The notes below the pieces were generated by a model. That model was not told where the DNA came from, made no database searches, and was given only the letters and a program-made list of their open reading frames with translations. DNA of 47,044 bases from an uncultured Fibrobacter sp. (GTDB lineage Bacteria; Fibrobacterota; Fibrobacteria; Fibrobacterales; Fibrobacteraceae), in NCBI GenBank assembly GCA_947165045.1, contig CAMUYW010000020.1:1-47044 (forward strand). The letters are read 5' to 3'. Below, piece after piece: positions 37,437 to 45,687 of this stretch. The stretch's first letter is position 1, and each line of letters begins with the position of its first letter. Position numbers and translations under genes: made by a program.

Positions 37437-40400
37437 GGAGTTCTCCTTTTTTTCTTTATCGCCTCGAAGGGCATTTTTAAAATGGCTTGGTTGACGGAAC
37501 GGATTCTTGTGATTTTGAAGCCCCATCCCTGTGATTTGTCGTTATCGCTGTGTAGCGTGACTGTCAACTTGCTAGACTTGACCTTTACGGTTTTTCCTGC
37601 AAGTTCGTTTCCGACATACATGCCGATGGTATTTCCGTTTGCATCGGTAAGGACAATGTCATCTCCATCACCTAGAGACGTACTGTCATGGAATGTCACG
37701 TAATAGATCATGTTATTTCCGAGCGGTTGTGTACAGCTGTAGTCCGTTTGCGGGTCATAACCATTGATGACTGCGCAGCTGTAAGTTGAGCCTAATTTAT
37801 TGTCCGGTTTTAAATCCAAATCGCTTACGAGCGAGGCTACTTGAGCATTATCCGATGCGTTGTTGAATTCTGTGATAGACCTTCCAAATACAACGACCTG
37901 CCATTTCCCGAGTTCCGGATTTTCGACATCCACGACTTCAACGTTATTTAAGTGATCAACGCAGTCGTAATCAAGCTTGTTTAGAGATGTGCAATCATTG
38001 TAAGCGCCTTTTACAGCATCGCTGTCGTGAATGCTTTCGTAGCCTTTGGTTATTGTTGTTGGATTGCCGAGGCTGTCTAGATAATCTGTGGGTAATGGAT
38101 TAAGACGCCATGGGTAATAATATTTCCCTGATGGGCTTATAAGAAACAGGTCTATGTCATTGACCAATTTTGATTCTTTATTTGTCATTTCTCTATAAAA
38201 ATTGTCAGATTTATCTGTATGGCCGGGTGCATCATCCCATACTAATGTGGTTCTTAGTCGGCTTTGTGCTGTATCAATATTTATAATCCATCTTTTTTCA
38301 AAACTGTTTCCGATTTCGATTTCTTTGAATTTCGGGAATTCCTTTGTCTTTTTGTTGTAATCAGAAATTAAATCCAATGCTGCTTTCCCATCTACGAATC
38401 CCCATCCGGTTGCGAAATCGGGACCTTTGCCATAAGGCGTAAAATGGCATTTCCCATCATTGTGTGTTATGGTGAGGTCTGCATTGCATGCTATGTGTGC
38501 CTCTTCGGAATCCTCCATGTCTTTTGCGGTGTGTATCAATAATGCTTTTACGGTAGAATTCCTCATGGAATGTTTGTCAAGAGGGTCCCCTGTTTGTTTT
38601 TTAAATTTTTGATACATAAGAGCGGCAATCCCAGATACAAAAGGCGCTGCATTGGATGTCCCTCCATTGCTGAATGTTATGTATTCACAAATCTCGTTAT
38701 GACAGTTATCTGGTAGAGTGAATCCTTTTGAAAAGTCAAAATCAATGCGCAAAGAATTTGCCTCAATACTATCGTATAAACTTGCAGTGCTCTTCCGAAC
38801 GGTTTCATATTTTCCAGAAACAAGCCATTGTAAAAAGATTTCTTTTTCTCCAAGGCGTGCGGCTCCATAAAGAGTGTCGTTACTGAATTGAGCAATCCTA
38901 TACCGAATTTCAATAGAATCTGTTGGAAATATAACTGTATTACTTGGAAGATTCCATGTAACGTACCATTCTAATAACGGCGGATGGTCTTTTGATGGAA
39001 TGTGGTTTATCGTGCAATGAAGCTCTGCGTTTACTTGGCATGAGCCGGATTCTATCGTGTTGCTTGGATCTGGGGTGTGGCTGCCCGAACTGAAATCAAT
39101 ATTGATATAGGGTGTAGATTCGTTTTTTCTAAACAGCTTTATGTAATTAATGGAAACATCAAAGGGATTGCTGTTGTCTACTTTAGTTATGCTTGAAAAA
39201 CCGGGTGCCATAACATCAGGTTTTATTCTGCCATCCCAAGTGGGACCCATACTGGATTCGTGCGCACGGATTTTCTCTACAGCAGAAATCATTCCTACGG
39301 TGATTGGATTTTTTGCGGGTGCTAGAATGGAGTGATAACTGCGATTGTAGCCATATCCTTCTTGAGGAGTAAAATTACCATTGTTGCCGGCTGCAAAGAC
39401 AACTGTTTTGGTCAATGTGTCTCCTTCAACACAAGGTGTGTAGGATGCTTGAGAACATGTACTTTTCCAGTTGAAAAAAAGAGCTTTGTCAAAGTTGTAA
39501 TCGTCTTGTCCATAAAGAGGAGCTGTTGTTGTTGTATGAGAATGATTGACTACGTGTCCTATTTGATTTGTGTTTGTATTTGTCTTAACTATGTTTCCTG
39601 AATTTTTGAGTGTCACATGCGTGTTTATATAAAAATGAACTTTGGGTGCGACTCCTCGGTATTCGAAATTTGGAGAATTGTTTCCGTTCCCTCCAATTGC
39701 TCCGGTAACTACTGTTCCATGATTGTCAAAAAGGCTATGTTTTGGACGGCTTATGGAAAAAATCATTTTTTCCATTTTATCGTTAAAATCACCTACGCCA
39801 AAAAATTCTTCTTTACGTATTTTTCTTGCGTGAGCGTCTCCTTTAGAATCATATTCATTGAAAGTTGGGTGGCCAAAATAGAATGGGTGTTCTTCATAAA
39901 CTCCCACAACAATACCTTCGCCCGTATACTCCGCATCTTTCAACCAATCAAGGTACGCACTATCCTTTGCGAGAGCGTTCTTCCAAACATCAGAATCTTG
40001 CAGTTCATTAATGTTGATCCCGGCTCGCCCTGTAGGCATTAACTGTTGCATTTTTCGTTGTACGTTTAGCGTTTCAATATCCCTGTTTTTGCTAAGGCAT
40101 TGCAAAGAATCCTTTGCGATGGTAGCAACGATGAATCCTCGTGCCACTCCTATATCTTGACCACCGCAGTTTCTGATTGCTGAAACACAGTTGTTGACGT
40201 CAACATCGTCCCAACAACTGATGTCCATGCCGAATTCCGAACGAAGTTCGACTTCTTTATGACATTGCCCTGCGTTGCACACGTCTTTTTCTGTGTAAAG
40301 GTCTTCGTCGGTTAAATCAATGGCGACGGGTACAGTATCCGCAACCGGAATTGCGTTATAAAATCCAGCAATAAGGCTGTCAATTGCTTTCTTCTGAATG

Positions 40401-41116
40401 TTGGAGTTGCTTTTGAATACGGCTACAATTTTTCCGCGAGACCGGCCGATGGAAAGCTTCGAAACTCCTCGTTGTGCTAGTAAATCGCGCTCCTTGGGCG
40501 AAAGGGGCGTGTCCTTGAACAGCCAAAAACGCCCTGCGGGTATGTATTCGTTGGTGTTTCCGTCGTATCGGTAGACTGTGCTGTTAACTCCTCGGTCGAT
40601 CCACGTGATGACATCGCCGGTGTTGCTGTTCCCGTTCAACGGGTCTGACCCCCATAAAATATTATGGGCGGCGTCGTAAACTGTCATGAAATAATTTGGT
40701 TCGGCGACGTTTTCGTTTTTCTGGTATGACCAGTCTTTTGTAAAGCTGTGTGCGCTCCAGTCTTTTTTGTAAAGTCTAAAATTGATGTCTATTTTATTGT
40801 TTGGGAAGAGTAATCCAAGTACGTTAAATTTAATGTCCGATAAATCGCTGGCAGGTGTTACTGTTGAATTTACAGAATAAAGATAAGAAACGTAGTCGAC
40901 TGCAACGGATTGGTCTTTGTCGGCGGCATAGTAATGTATTTCTGGATTGAGTATTGGAATCGCTGATGTGTTTTCGAGCGAAATTCGGTATTCAATCCAG
41001 TTCCATTCTGTTCTATGCCTCTCGCAAAGTAATTTTACTGTTTGTGCAGTACAAAATGAATTTACTGTTAAAATTAAGAATACGGTTATGGATATAAAAT
41101 ATTTCGTATAAGTCAT
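37433..41116 (-). CDS. Large subtilisin-like (S8) protease, catalytic Asp apparently replaced by Glu
   Basis: 1227 residues. Signal peptide (about 1-24), a long N-terminal part (about 25-395: a CBM-like start LLCERHRTEWNWIEYRISLE, then a propeptide-like part) and an S8 domain (about 398-960). The His466 (DNHGTVV), Asn578 (FAAGNNG) and Ser821 (NGGTSNAAPFVSG) motifs are present. At the Asp site the chain reads GIVVGVYEEHP, so Glu408 stands where Asp of D-T/S-G is expected. About 170 extra residues lie between DVMAPGF (635-639) and the Ser motif, more than usual. The P-domain-like end (about 960-1227) has beta strands. It is first in the minus-strand operon with the small secreted protein and three FISUMP lipoproteins. 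It is exported and may act at the cell surface. Confidence 0.85.
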   Translation of the reverse strand: MTYTKYFISITVFLILTVNSFCTAQTVKLLCERHRTEWNWIEYRISLENTSAIPILNPEIHYYAADKDQSVAVDYVSYLYSVNSTVTPASDLSDIKFNVLGLLFPNNKIDINFRLYKKDWSAHSFTKDWSYQKNENVAEPNYFMTVYDAAHNILWGSDPLNGNSNTGDVITWIDRGVNSTVYRYDGNTNEYIPAGRFWLFKDTPLSPKERDLLAQRGVSKLSIGRSRGKIVAVFKSNSNIQKKAIDSLIAGFYNAIPVADTVPVAIDLTDEDLYTEKDVCNAGQCHKEVELRSEFGMDISCWDDVDVNNCVSAIRNCGGQDIGVARGFIVATIAKDSLQCLSKNRDIETLNVQRKMQQLMPTGRAGININELQDSDVWKNALAKDSAYLDWLKDAEYTGEGIVVGVYEEHPFYFGHPTFNEYDSKGDAHARKIRKEEFFGVGDFNDKMEKMIFSISRPKHSLFDNHGTVVTGAIGGNGNNSPNFEYRGVAPKVHFYINTHVTLKNSGNIVKTNTNTNQIGHVVNHSHTTTTAPLYGQDDYNFDKALFFNWKSTCSQASYTPCVEGDTLTKTVVFAAGNNGNFTPQEGYGYNRSYHSILAPAKNPITVGMISAVEKIRAHESSMGPTWDGRIKPDVMAPGFSSITKVDNSNPFDVSINYIKLFRKNESTPYINIDFSSGSHTPDPSNTIESGSCQVNAELHCTINHIPSKDHPPLLEWYVTWNLPSNTVIFPTDSIEIRYRIAQFSNDTLYGAARLGEKEIFLQWLVSGKYETVRKSTASLYDSIEANSLRIDFDFSKGFTLPDNCHNEICEYITFSNGGTSNAAPFVSGIAALMYQKFKKQTGDPLDKHSMRNSTVKALLIHTAKDMEDSEEAHIACNADLTITHNDGKCHFTPYGKGPDFATGWGFVDGKAALDLISDYNKKTKEFPKFKEIEIGNSFEKRWIINIDTAQSRLRTTLVWDDAPGHTDKSDNFYREMTNKESKLVNDIDLFLISPSGKYYYPWRLNPLPTDYLDSLGNPTTITKGYESIHDSDAVKGAYNDCTSLNKLDYDCVDHLNNVEVVDVENPELGKWQVVVFGRSITEFNNASDNAQVASLVSDLDLKPDNKLGSTYSCAVINGYDPQTDYSCTQPLGNNMIYYVTFHDSTSLGDGDDIVLTDANGNTIGMYVGNELAGKTVKVKSSKLTVTLHSDNDKSQGWGFKITRIRSVNQAILKMPFEAIKKKRRTP

Positions 41117-41666
41117 TTAGTATAAAATTTAGGAATTCTTGTGTTTTATAAGAAATTAAAGAAAATTATATGTCGCTGAAAAACACCTAAAATTTTGTTA
41201 TGGTATGCTGGCATTTTTTGGGGGTGTTTCGAGCTTGCATCCTTCGTGACGATCCTCTTTCAGACGAATCGATCTGTAAACAACCCTAAACATGGTTGTT
41301 TCCTCCATATCACTCCAAGACGACAGCCTTTGCTCCGTAGAGTCTTTTTTTCAATTCTGAATTCCGAATTACTCCAAAATTGTTACCGAAAATAAACATA
41401 CGTTGCGACTTCTACAATGCGTTGTTAGAGTAACCAACGTGTAATTAATTTTTTCAAGAATGAAAAATGTACTTTTATTATTTTTAGCGTGGGTTCTACA
41501 GCCTGGAATAAAAAAATTGGGTGAAATTCGCCCAAATCCAAAGATTTGCTGAGGATTGTAATTTTTTTGTTAGTTCATTATTTACATAATTGCGAGTGTG
41601 AATTGCTTGTTTTTAAGTAAATTTTGGAAAAACGGGCTAAAAAAAGAATTAATTAACGGAGTTATT
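41117..41666. other. 550-nt gap between divergent operons
   Basis: No convincing gene (one 66-codon frame at 41195-41395 has no ribosome site). It must hold the promoters of both the protease operon and the DUF4956 operon. Two hairpins are seen: 41278-41301 (8-bp stem AAACAACC with GGTTGTTT) and 41517-41535 (TTGGG with CCCAA, extended inward). No known riboswitch pattern was recognised. Confidence 0.5.
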
Positions 41667-42350
41667 ATGCTTGACCTTCTTGCTGTCCAGTCCAGCTCAA
41701 CCAATGCAACGATCATTACGCTTGCTTACACCTTGATCCTTGCTTTCATTCTGTCTTCTACGATTGCATGGACATACGAGAAGACGTTCCTCGGTCTTTC
41801 TTACTCGCGAAATTTTGTGCAGGGCATTGTGCTCAGTGCTGTGGTCGCCGCAATGGTGATGCAGGCCATCGGTGATAACGTCGGTCGTGGTCTTGGTATG
41901 ATGGGTGCTCTCTCGGTGGTCCGCTTCCGTACGAGCTTCAAGGACCCGCGTGATATCATGTTCATCTTCGCCGCTCTCGGTGCCGGTATCGGTTGCGGTG
42001 TTTATGCCTGGGGTGCCGCAGTCGGCGGTACAATCGCTTTCAGTTGTGTCGCGTTCCTCCTTTCCCGCACGGGCCTTGGCACCAAGCACTTCTTTGACGG
42101 CATGCTCCGCTTTGCTCTCCCGAACGAACCGAAGGTTCGTGGCCAGATCGAAGATATTATGAAGGGCAATTTAAAGACGTTTATTTTGATTACGATGCGC
42201 GAAGTCGATGGCGGTGCCCGCTTGGATGTCGCCTACCAGATCCGCCTCCGTGCAACGAAACCCGCAGCTGAAATCCTCACGCTCCTCTCGAAGGTCGAAG
42301 GCATTTCGGATGTTCAATTCATGATGCAAGACGCAACGACGGAAATGTAA
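41667..42350 (+). CDS. DUF4956 integral membrane protein
   Basis: 227 residues. Four to five hydrophobic segments in the first 140 residues (IITLAYTLILAFILSSTIAW, NFVQGIVLSAVVAAMVMQAI, FIFAALGAGIGCGVYAWGAA, GTIAFSCVAFLLSR), with the signature loop MMGALSVVRFRTSFKDPRDI. A soluble ACT-like tail follows (about 160-227, FILITMREVDGGARLDVAYQ, LLSKVEGISDVQFMM). This is the DUF4956 family, which travels with VTC-domain polyphosphate polymerases and CotH proteins in many bacteria. AACGGAG precedes the ATG at 41667; the frame to 41598 is not needed. First gene of a five-gene operon. Its job is unknown; a channel or polymer-handling membrane part is likely. Confidence 0.85.
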   Translation: MLDLLAVQSSSTNATIITLAYTLILAFILSSTIAWTYEKTFLGLSYSRNFVQGIVLSAVVAAMVMQAIGDNVGRGLGMMGALSVVRFRTSFKDPRDIMFIFAALGAGIGCGVYAWGAAVGGTIAFSCVAFLLSRTGLGTKHFFDGMLRFALPNEPKVRGQIEDIMKGNLKTFILITMREVDGGARLDVAYQIRLRATKPAAEILTLLSKVEGISDVQFMMQDATTEM

Positions 42351-42363
42351 GGAGGATTGAAAA

Positions 42364-43473
42364 ATGAATAAGCTCGAAGATCTTCTCGACAATTTCTGGA
42401 ACACTCACAAGAACAATGCGGGTGTTGCTTACGTCTACACGCATAAGCTTTCTATCGCATGGATTCTCTGCGTTATTTTTGCCGTAATGCTTGGCTTTAT
42501 CTACCAGGGCAAGGCTGCCATGTTCCGTGGCATTGCTGAATCTAGCGAAACAATTATCAGCCTCCCAAGTCCGACCGAAATCGTAAAGGTCTACGTGGTT
42601 CCTGGCCAGGAAGTCAATGTCGGTGATACCATCGTGGTGATCAACCGCCCGGACTTGACTCTCCGCGTTACGGAACTTACCCGTGAACTCGATGCTCTCG
42701 AAGGCCGCAGCAACTTGAGCTCTGCCGAAATCGACCAGAAGGTCGCCGAAGTCAAGGCCAATCTCGAAACCCGCCGCCTTACACTTTTGGCTGAAATCCG
42801 TAACCTCGAAGCCGAATACGAAAGCAACAAGGCTATTTCTGCCAAGCTCAAGAGCCTCTCGAACTCCAAGTCCAAGGCCGATGGCAACGACGCTATGGCC
42901 ATGCGCATCAAGAGCCTCAAGAACGAACTTGCTATTGCAACCAAGAGCGCTAATGAACAGATTGCACTCCTCCGCGGCAGTAACAAGCTCCAGAAGACCA
43001 GTGGTAAGACCGAAGCTGCAAACATCCGCAAGGAACTTGCCGAACTTCGCAAGCAGCAGATGGAACTTACCCAGATTGCAAAGGAAAACTGGGTCGTTGG
43101 CGACGTGAACGTTCGCGATGGCGAAAAGGTTTCCAGCTTTGCTCCGATCGTAACGCTTGCCCACAAGTCCCCGACGCTTATCCGTGGCTACATCAACGAA
43201 CAGATTTACGAAAATACGAATCTCGGCGAAGCCGTGAAGGTCACGTCTCTTACCGGTAAGGGCAAGGCCGTGATTGGTGAAGTGGTCGGTCTTTCGAGCC
43301 GCATCGTGCCGTTCCCGACCCGCATGTGGAAGATGCCCGAAATCCCGGTCTATGGCCGCGAAGTGACCATCAAGATTCCGGAAGAAAATAAGTTCTTGCT
43401 TGGCGAAATGGTGACCATCACCGAAACGAGCAAGCGCAACTTGGAAAAGCAGCAACAGAAGGCTAAGAAGTAA
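42364..43473 (+). CDS. HlyD-like periplasmic adaptor (membrane fusion protein)
   Basis: 369 residues. One membrane helix (about 29-49, LSIAWILCVIFAVMLGFIYQ), a lipoyl/biotinyl half motif (about 60-97, SETIISLPSPTEIVKVYVVP, GDTIVVINRP), a long alpha-hairpin coiled coil (about 98-235) and the second lipoyl half plus barrel (VVGDVNVRDGEKVSSFAPIV, about 242-275; EAVKVTSLTGKGKAVIGEV). This is the layout of adaptors that join inner-membrane transporters to TolC. AGGAGG precedes the ATG. The stop overlaps the next ATG by one base. No ABC transporter or RND gene is present beside it, which is unusual. Confidence 0.85.
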   Translation: MNKLEDLLDNFWNTHKNNAGVAYVYTHKLSIAWILCVIFAVMLGFIYQGKAAMFRGIAESSETIISLPSPTEIVKVYVVPGQEVNVGDTIVVINRPDLTLRVTELTRELDALEGRSNLSSAEIDQKVAEVKANLETRRLTLLAEIRNLEAEYESNKAISAKLKSLSNSKSKADGNDAMAMRIKSLKNELAIATKSANEQIALLRGSNKLQKTSGKTEAANIRKELAELRKQQMELTQIAKENWVVGDVNVRDGEKVSSFAPIVTLAHKSPTLIRGYINEQIYENTNLGEAVKVTSLTGKGKAVIGEVVGLSSRIVPFPTRMWKMPEIPVYGREVTIKIPEENKFLLGEMVTITETSKRNLEKQQQKAKK

Positions 43474-44831
43474 TGAAGACCGTATCCTTTTTAACGCTCG
43501 CACTGACTGCGGCGGCAATCGCAAGCCCACTCACTTGGGAACGCCTTATCGAATCCGCTAAGGCTGATCCGAGGTATGAGGCTGCCGAAAAACGCGCCGA
43601 AGCAACAGCGAAAGAACGCAACCTCAAGCTTTGGGACAAGATTGAGCTCCGTTACCAGATGGACGGTTTTAGCTTTGCCAAGCACGACTTTGAACTTCGT
43701 GTGACTCCTCAAGCTTTTGGTGAACGCGCTGCCGACAAGGCTCACTATGAGGCGGTTAAGAATTACCAACAGGCTACTTTTGCCGTTGAACGTTCTATCC
43801 TCCTTTACGACCGCTACGAACGCGGCGTGCGCTATGTGCTTCGTCAGAAAATTAACGAAATCAACAAGCAGCTGTTGCAGGTTATTCAGGACCGTATCGA
43901 GGTGCTCCACCTCAAGTCCGGTTCTGCTTCGTTCAATGCCGAAGATCTCATGACCTCGCTCGAAAAAAGTGCCTCGCTTAAGGCAAACTTGCTTTCTGAC
44001 AGCACGGCGCTCCGCGATGCCGAACTAAAGATGTTGAGCTGGGCTCCGGATTTTGATAACGTCGCTCTGGAACCGTCGTTCCTCCCGTCGATGGAAGAAC
44101 TTGCCGAATTCCTGAAGAACGGTGTGACTGTTGACGAAAACTTCCCGCTTGTAGCTCTTGCAAAGGGCAAGCGCGATTCAGATATTTCTAAGGCACAACA
44201 GGATGCAAGCAAGGACCGCAACTACATTTCTCATGTCGGTATCGGCTACTCTCTCCAGATTGAATCCTTGATGGAAAAGTACAAGACTTTGGACTGTGCA
44301 AACTTGCAGAAACCGGAGTATCAGAAATACTACGATATTGACGCTTGCATTGCTGATCCTTATTACACGACCCGTCAACTTGTTCCTGATGAAGATAACC
44401 GCAAGACTTCGGATAAGTTCTTCTTGAACCTCGCTTTCCGCTTGCCGTTCTTCGATAGCAACAAGGATGCTTCCCTCCGTGAACAGGTCGAAAAGCTCGA
44501 TGCCGAAAGCAAGTATTTGGACGACGTCCGTGAAGTGAACCAGAAGGTTGCCCGTCTCACCGAAGAAGTCCTTACGCTCATCGACCAGTGGAAAGTCTTG
44601 AAGGATTATGCCGAACAAGTGAACGCCAGTGGCTTCATGGAACAGTTTGCACACAAGGCCGGCTCTGACCCGCTCTTGCTCCTCCGCGCTCGTGAAAGCG
44701 CTCTCGAAAGCGACTTGAAGGCAGCAAAGCTTGAATACGATATTTTTACACGTTACTTGGCTCTGCTCGATTACGCAGGTGGCCTTGCTCGTCAAGACGT
44801 AACGAACCATCTTCGTGAAGGAATCAGGTAG
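43473..44831 (+). CDS. TolC-like outer-membrane channel protein
   Basis: 452 residues. Signal peptide (about 1-18, FLTLALTAAAIASP), then long helices (about 20-130 and 130-200) and a second, similar half from about 215 on, with beta strands such as KIELRYQMDGFSFAKHDFEL and SDKFFLNLAFRLPFF. Such repeats of helices and short strands fit the outer-membrane efflux family, though the sequence is divergent and the call rests partly on position after the HlyD-like gene. A Cys pair (TLDCANL and DACIADPY) may form a disulphide. Start overlaps the HlyD stop (TAATG). It would form the outer-membrane part of an export duct. Confidence 0.7.
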   Translation: MKTVSFLTLALTAAAIASPLTWERLIESAKADPRYEAAEKRAEATAKERNLKLWDKIELRYQMDGFSFAKHDFELRVTPQAFGERAADKAHYEAVKNYQQATFAVERSILLYDRYERGVRYVLRQKINEINKQLLQVIQDRIEVLHLKSGSASFNAEDLMTSLEKSASLKANLLSDSTALRDAELKMLSWAPDFDNVALEPSFLPSMEELAEFLKNGVTVDENFPLVALAKGKRDSDISKAQQDASKDRNYISHVGIGYSLQIESLMEKYKTLDCANLQKPEYQKYYDIDACIADPYYTTRQLVPDEDNRKTSDKFFLNLAFRLPFFDSNKDASLREQVEKLDAESKYLDDVREVNQKVARLTEEVLTLIDQWKVLKDYAEQVNASGFMEQFAHKAGSDPLLLLRARESALESDLKAAKLEYDIFTRYLALLDYAGGLARQDVTNHLREGIR

Positions 44832-44834
44832 TTT

Positions 44835-45653
44835 ATGGCTGAGGCCCGCGGATTTAGTCTTCTTGAACGCTTCGAACTGAAGTACCATATCCCCGTCGAA
44901 TGGGCGGACCGGATTGGTGCGTTCTTGGCGCCGTATTGCGAAGAAGACTATTATTCCAAGATTACTCCGGGTGGATTCTACTGGATTACGAATCTTTATC
45001 TGGACACGCCGACTTGGACGTTCCTCGGCTGGAAAAAGAAACAGCTCTTGGATCGTTTCAACATGCGCATCCGCACGTATGGCGAGCACCCGGCTCAAGA
45101 CGGTACGTTCCACTTCGAAGTCAAGCGCAAGATCCGTGACATCTGCTACAAGAGCCGTGCGACAATCAAGGGAATTAATCCCGGCGAAGTTTGGCACATG
45201 AAGCCCGATGAATGGCCGTGCAAGAGCAGTAAAGACCGCATGTACCTCAAGGATTTCTTGTACAAGACTGAACTCCATGGCGCTCATCCGCGTCTCTTGA
45301 CGCAGTACAAGCGCCGCGCATGGTTTGGACTCCGCGAAGAGTATTCCCGCGTGACGATTGATACCGGCATGCGCTTCCGCGAGGAAAATGGTTTTGATTA
45401 CACGGTGGACCCGCAGTATATGCATTCTACGGGACTTCCGCGATTCTTCCAGCCCGGTGCTGACGCCGTACTGGAGCTCAAGTGCCCGGCCGCCCAGATG
45501 CCTTACTGGATGTTCGACTTGATTCGCGCATTGAATTTGAAGCATGCCGCATTCTCCAAGTTCGGTAATGCCGCTGCAGAATGGAAACGAGTTTACGAAA
45601 ATCCGCGTCGTTTCAAGAGCCCGTACTGGACTCCGCTTGCGGGAAATTTCTAA
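44835..45653 (+). CDS. VTC-domain polyphosphate polymerase-like protein
   Basis: 272 residues, a single VTC domain (tunnel-shaped triphosphate enzyme). Basic and acidic residues of the tunnel are visible: FELKYHIP (about 13-20), YLDTPTWTF (about 55), RFNMRIRTYG (about 75-84), FHFEVKRKIRD (about 93-103), LTQYKRRAWFG (about 155), RVTIDTGMRF (about 172) and AVLELKCPA (about 212). In yeast Vtc4 this domain makes polyphosphate from ATP; in bacteria the same domain occurs with DUF4956 and CotH. No signal peptide, so it is cytoplasmic, probably bound to DUF4956 at the inner membrane. It starts 3 nt after the TolC-like stop. Confidence 0.87.
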   Translation: MAEARGFSLLERFELKYHIPVEWADRIGAFLAPYCEEDYYSKITPGGFYWITNLYLDTPTWTFLGWKKKQLLDRFNMRIRTYGEHPAQDGTFHFEVKRKIRDICYKSRATIKGINPGEVWHMKPDEWPCKSSKDRMYLKDFLYKTELHGAHPRLLTQYKRRAWFGLREEYSRVTIDTGMRFREENGFDYTVDPQYMHSTGLPRFFQPGADAVLELKCPAAQMPYWMFDLIRALNLKHAAFSKFGNAAAEWKRVYENPRRFKSPYWTPLAGNF

Positions 45654-45687
45654 AATGGATTTAAACTATAAAACAAGGAAGGCGCTT

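Noticed and set aside
41195..41395. 66-codon frame in the gap before DUF4956
   Set aside because: No Shine-Dalgarno, no conserved motif and atypical composition; treated as non-coding.
41440..41666. Cyclic-di-GMP or other known riboswitch in the DUF4956 leader
   Set aside because: A hairpin is present, but no conserved riboswitch core could be matched.
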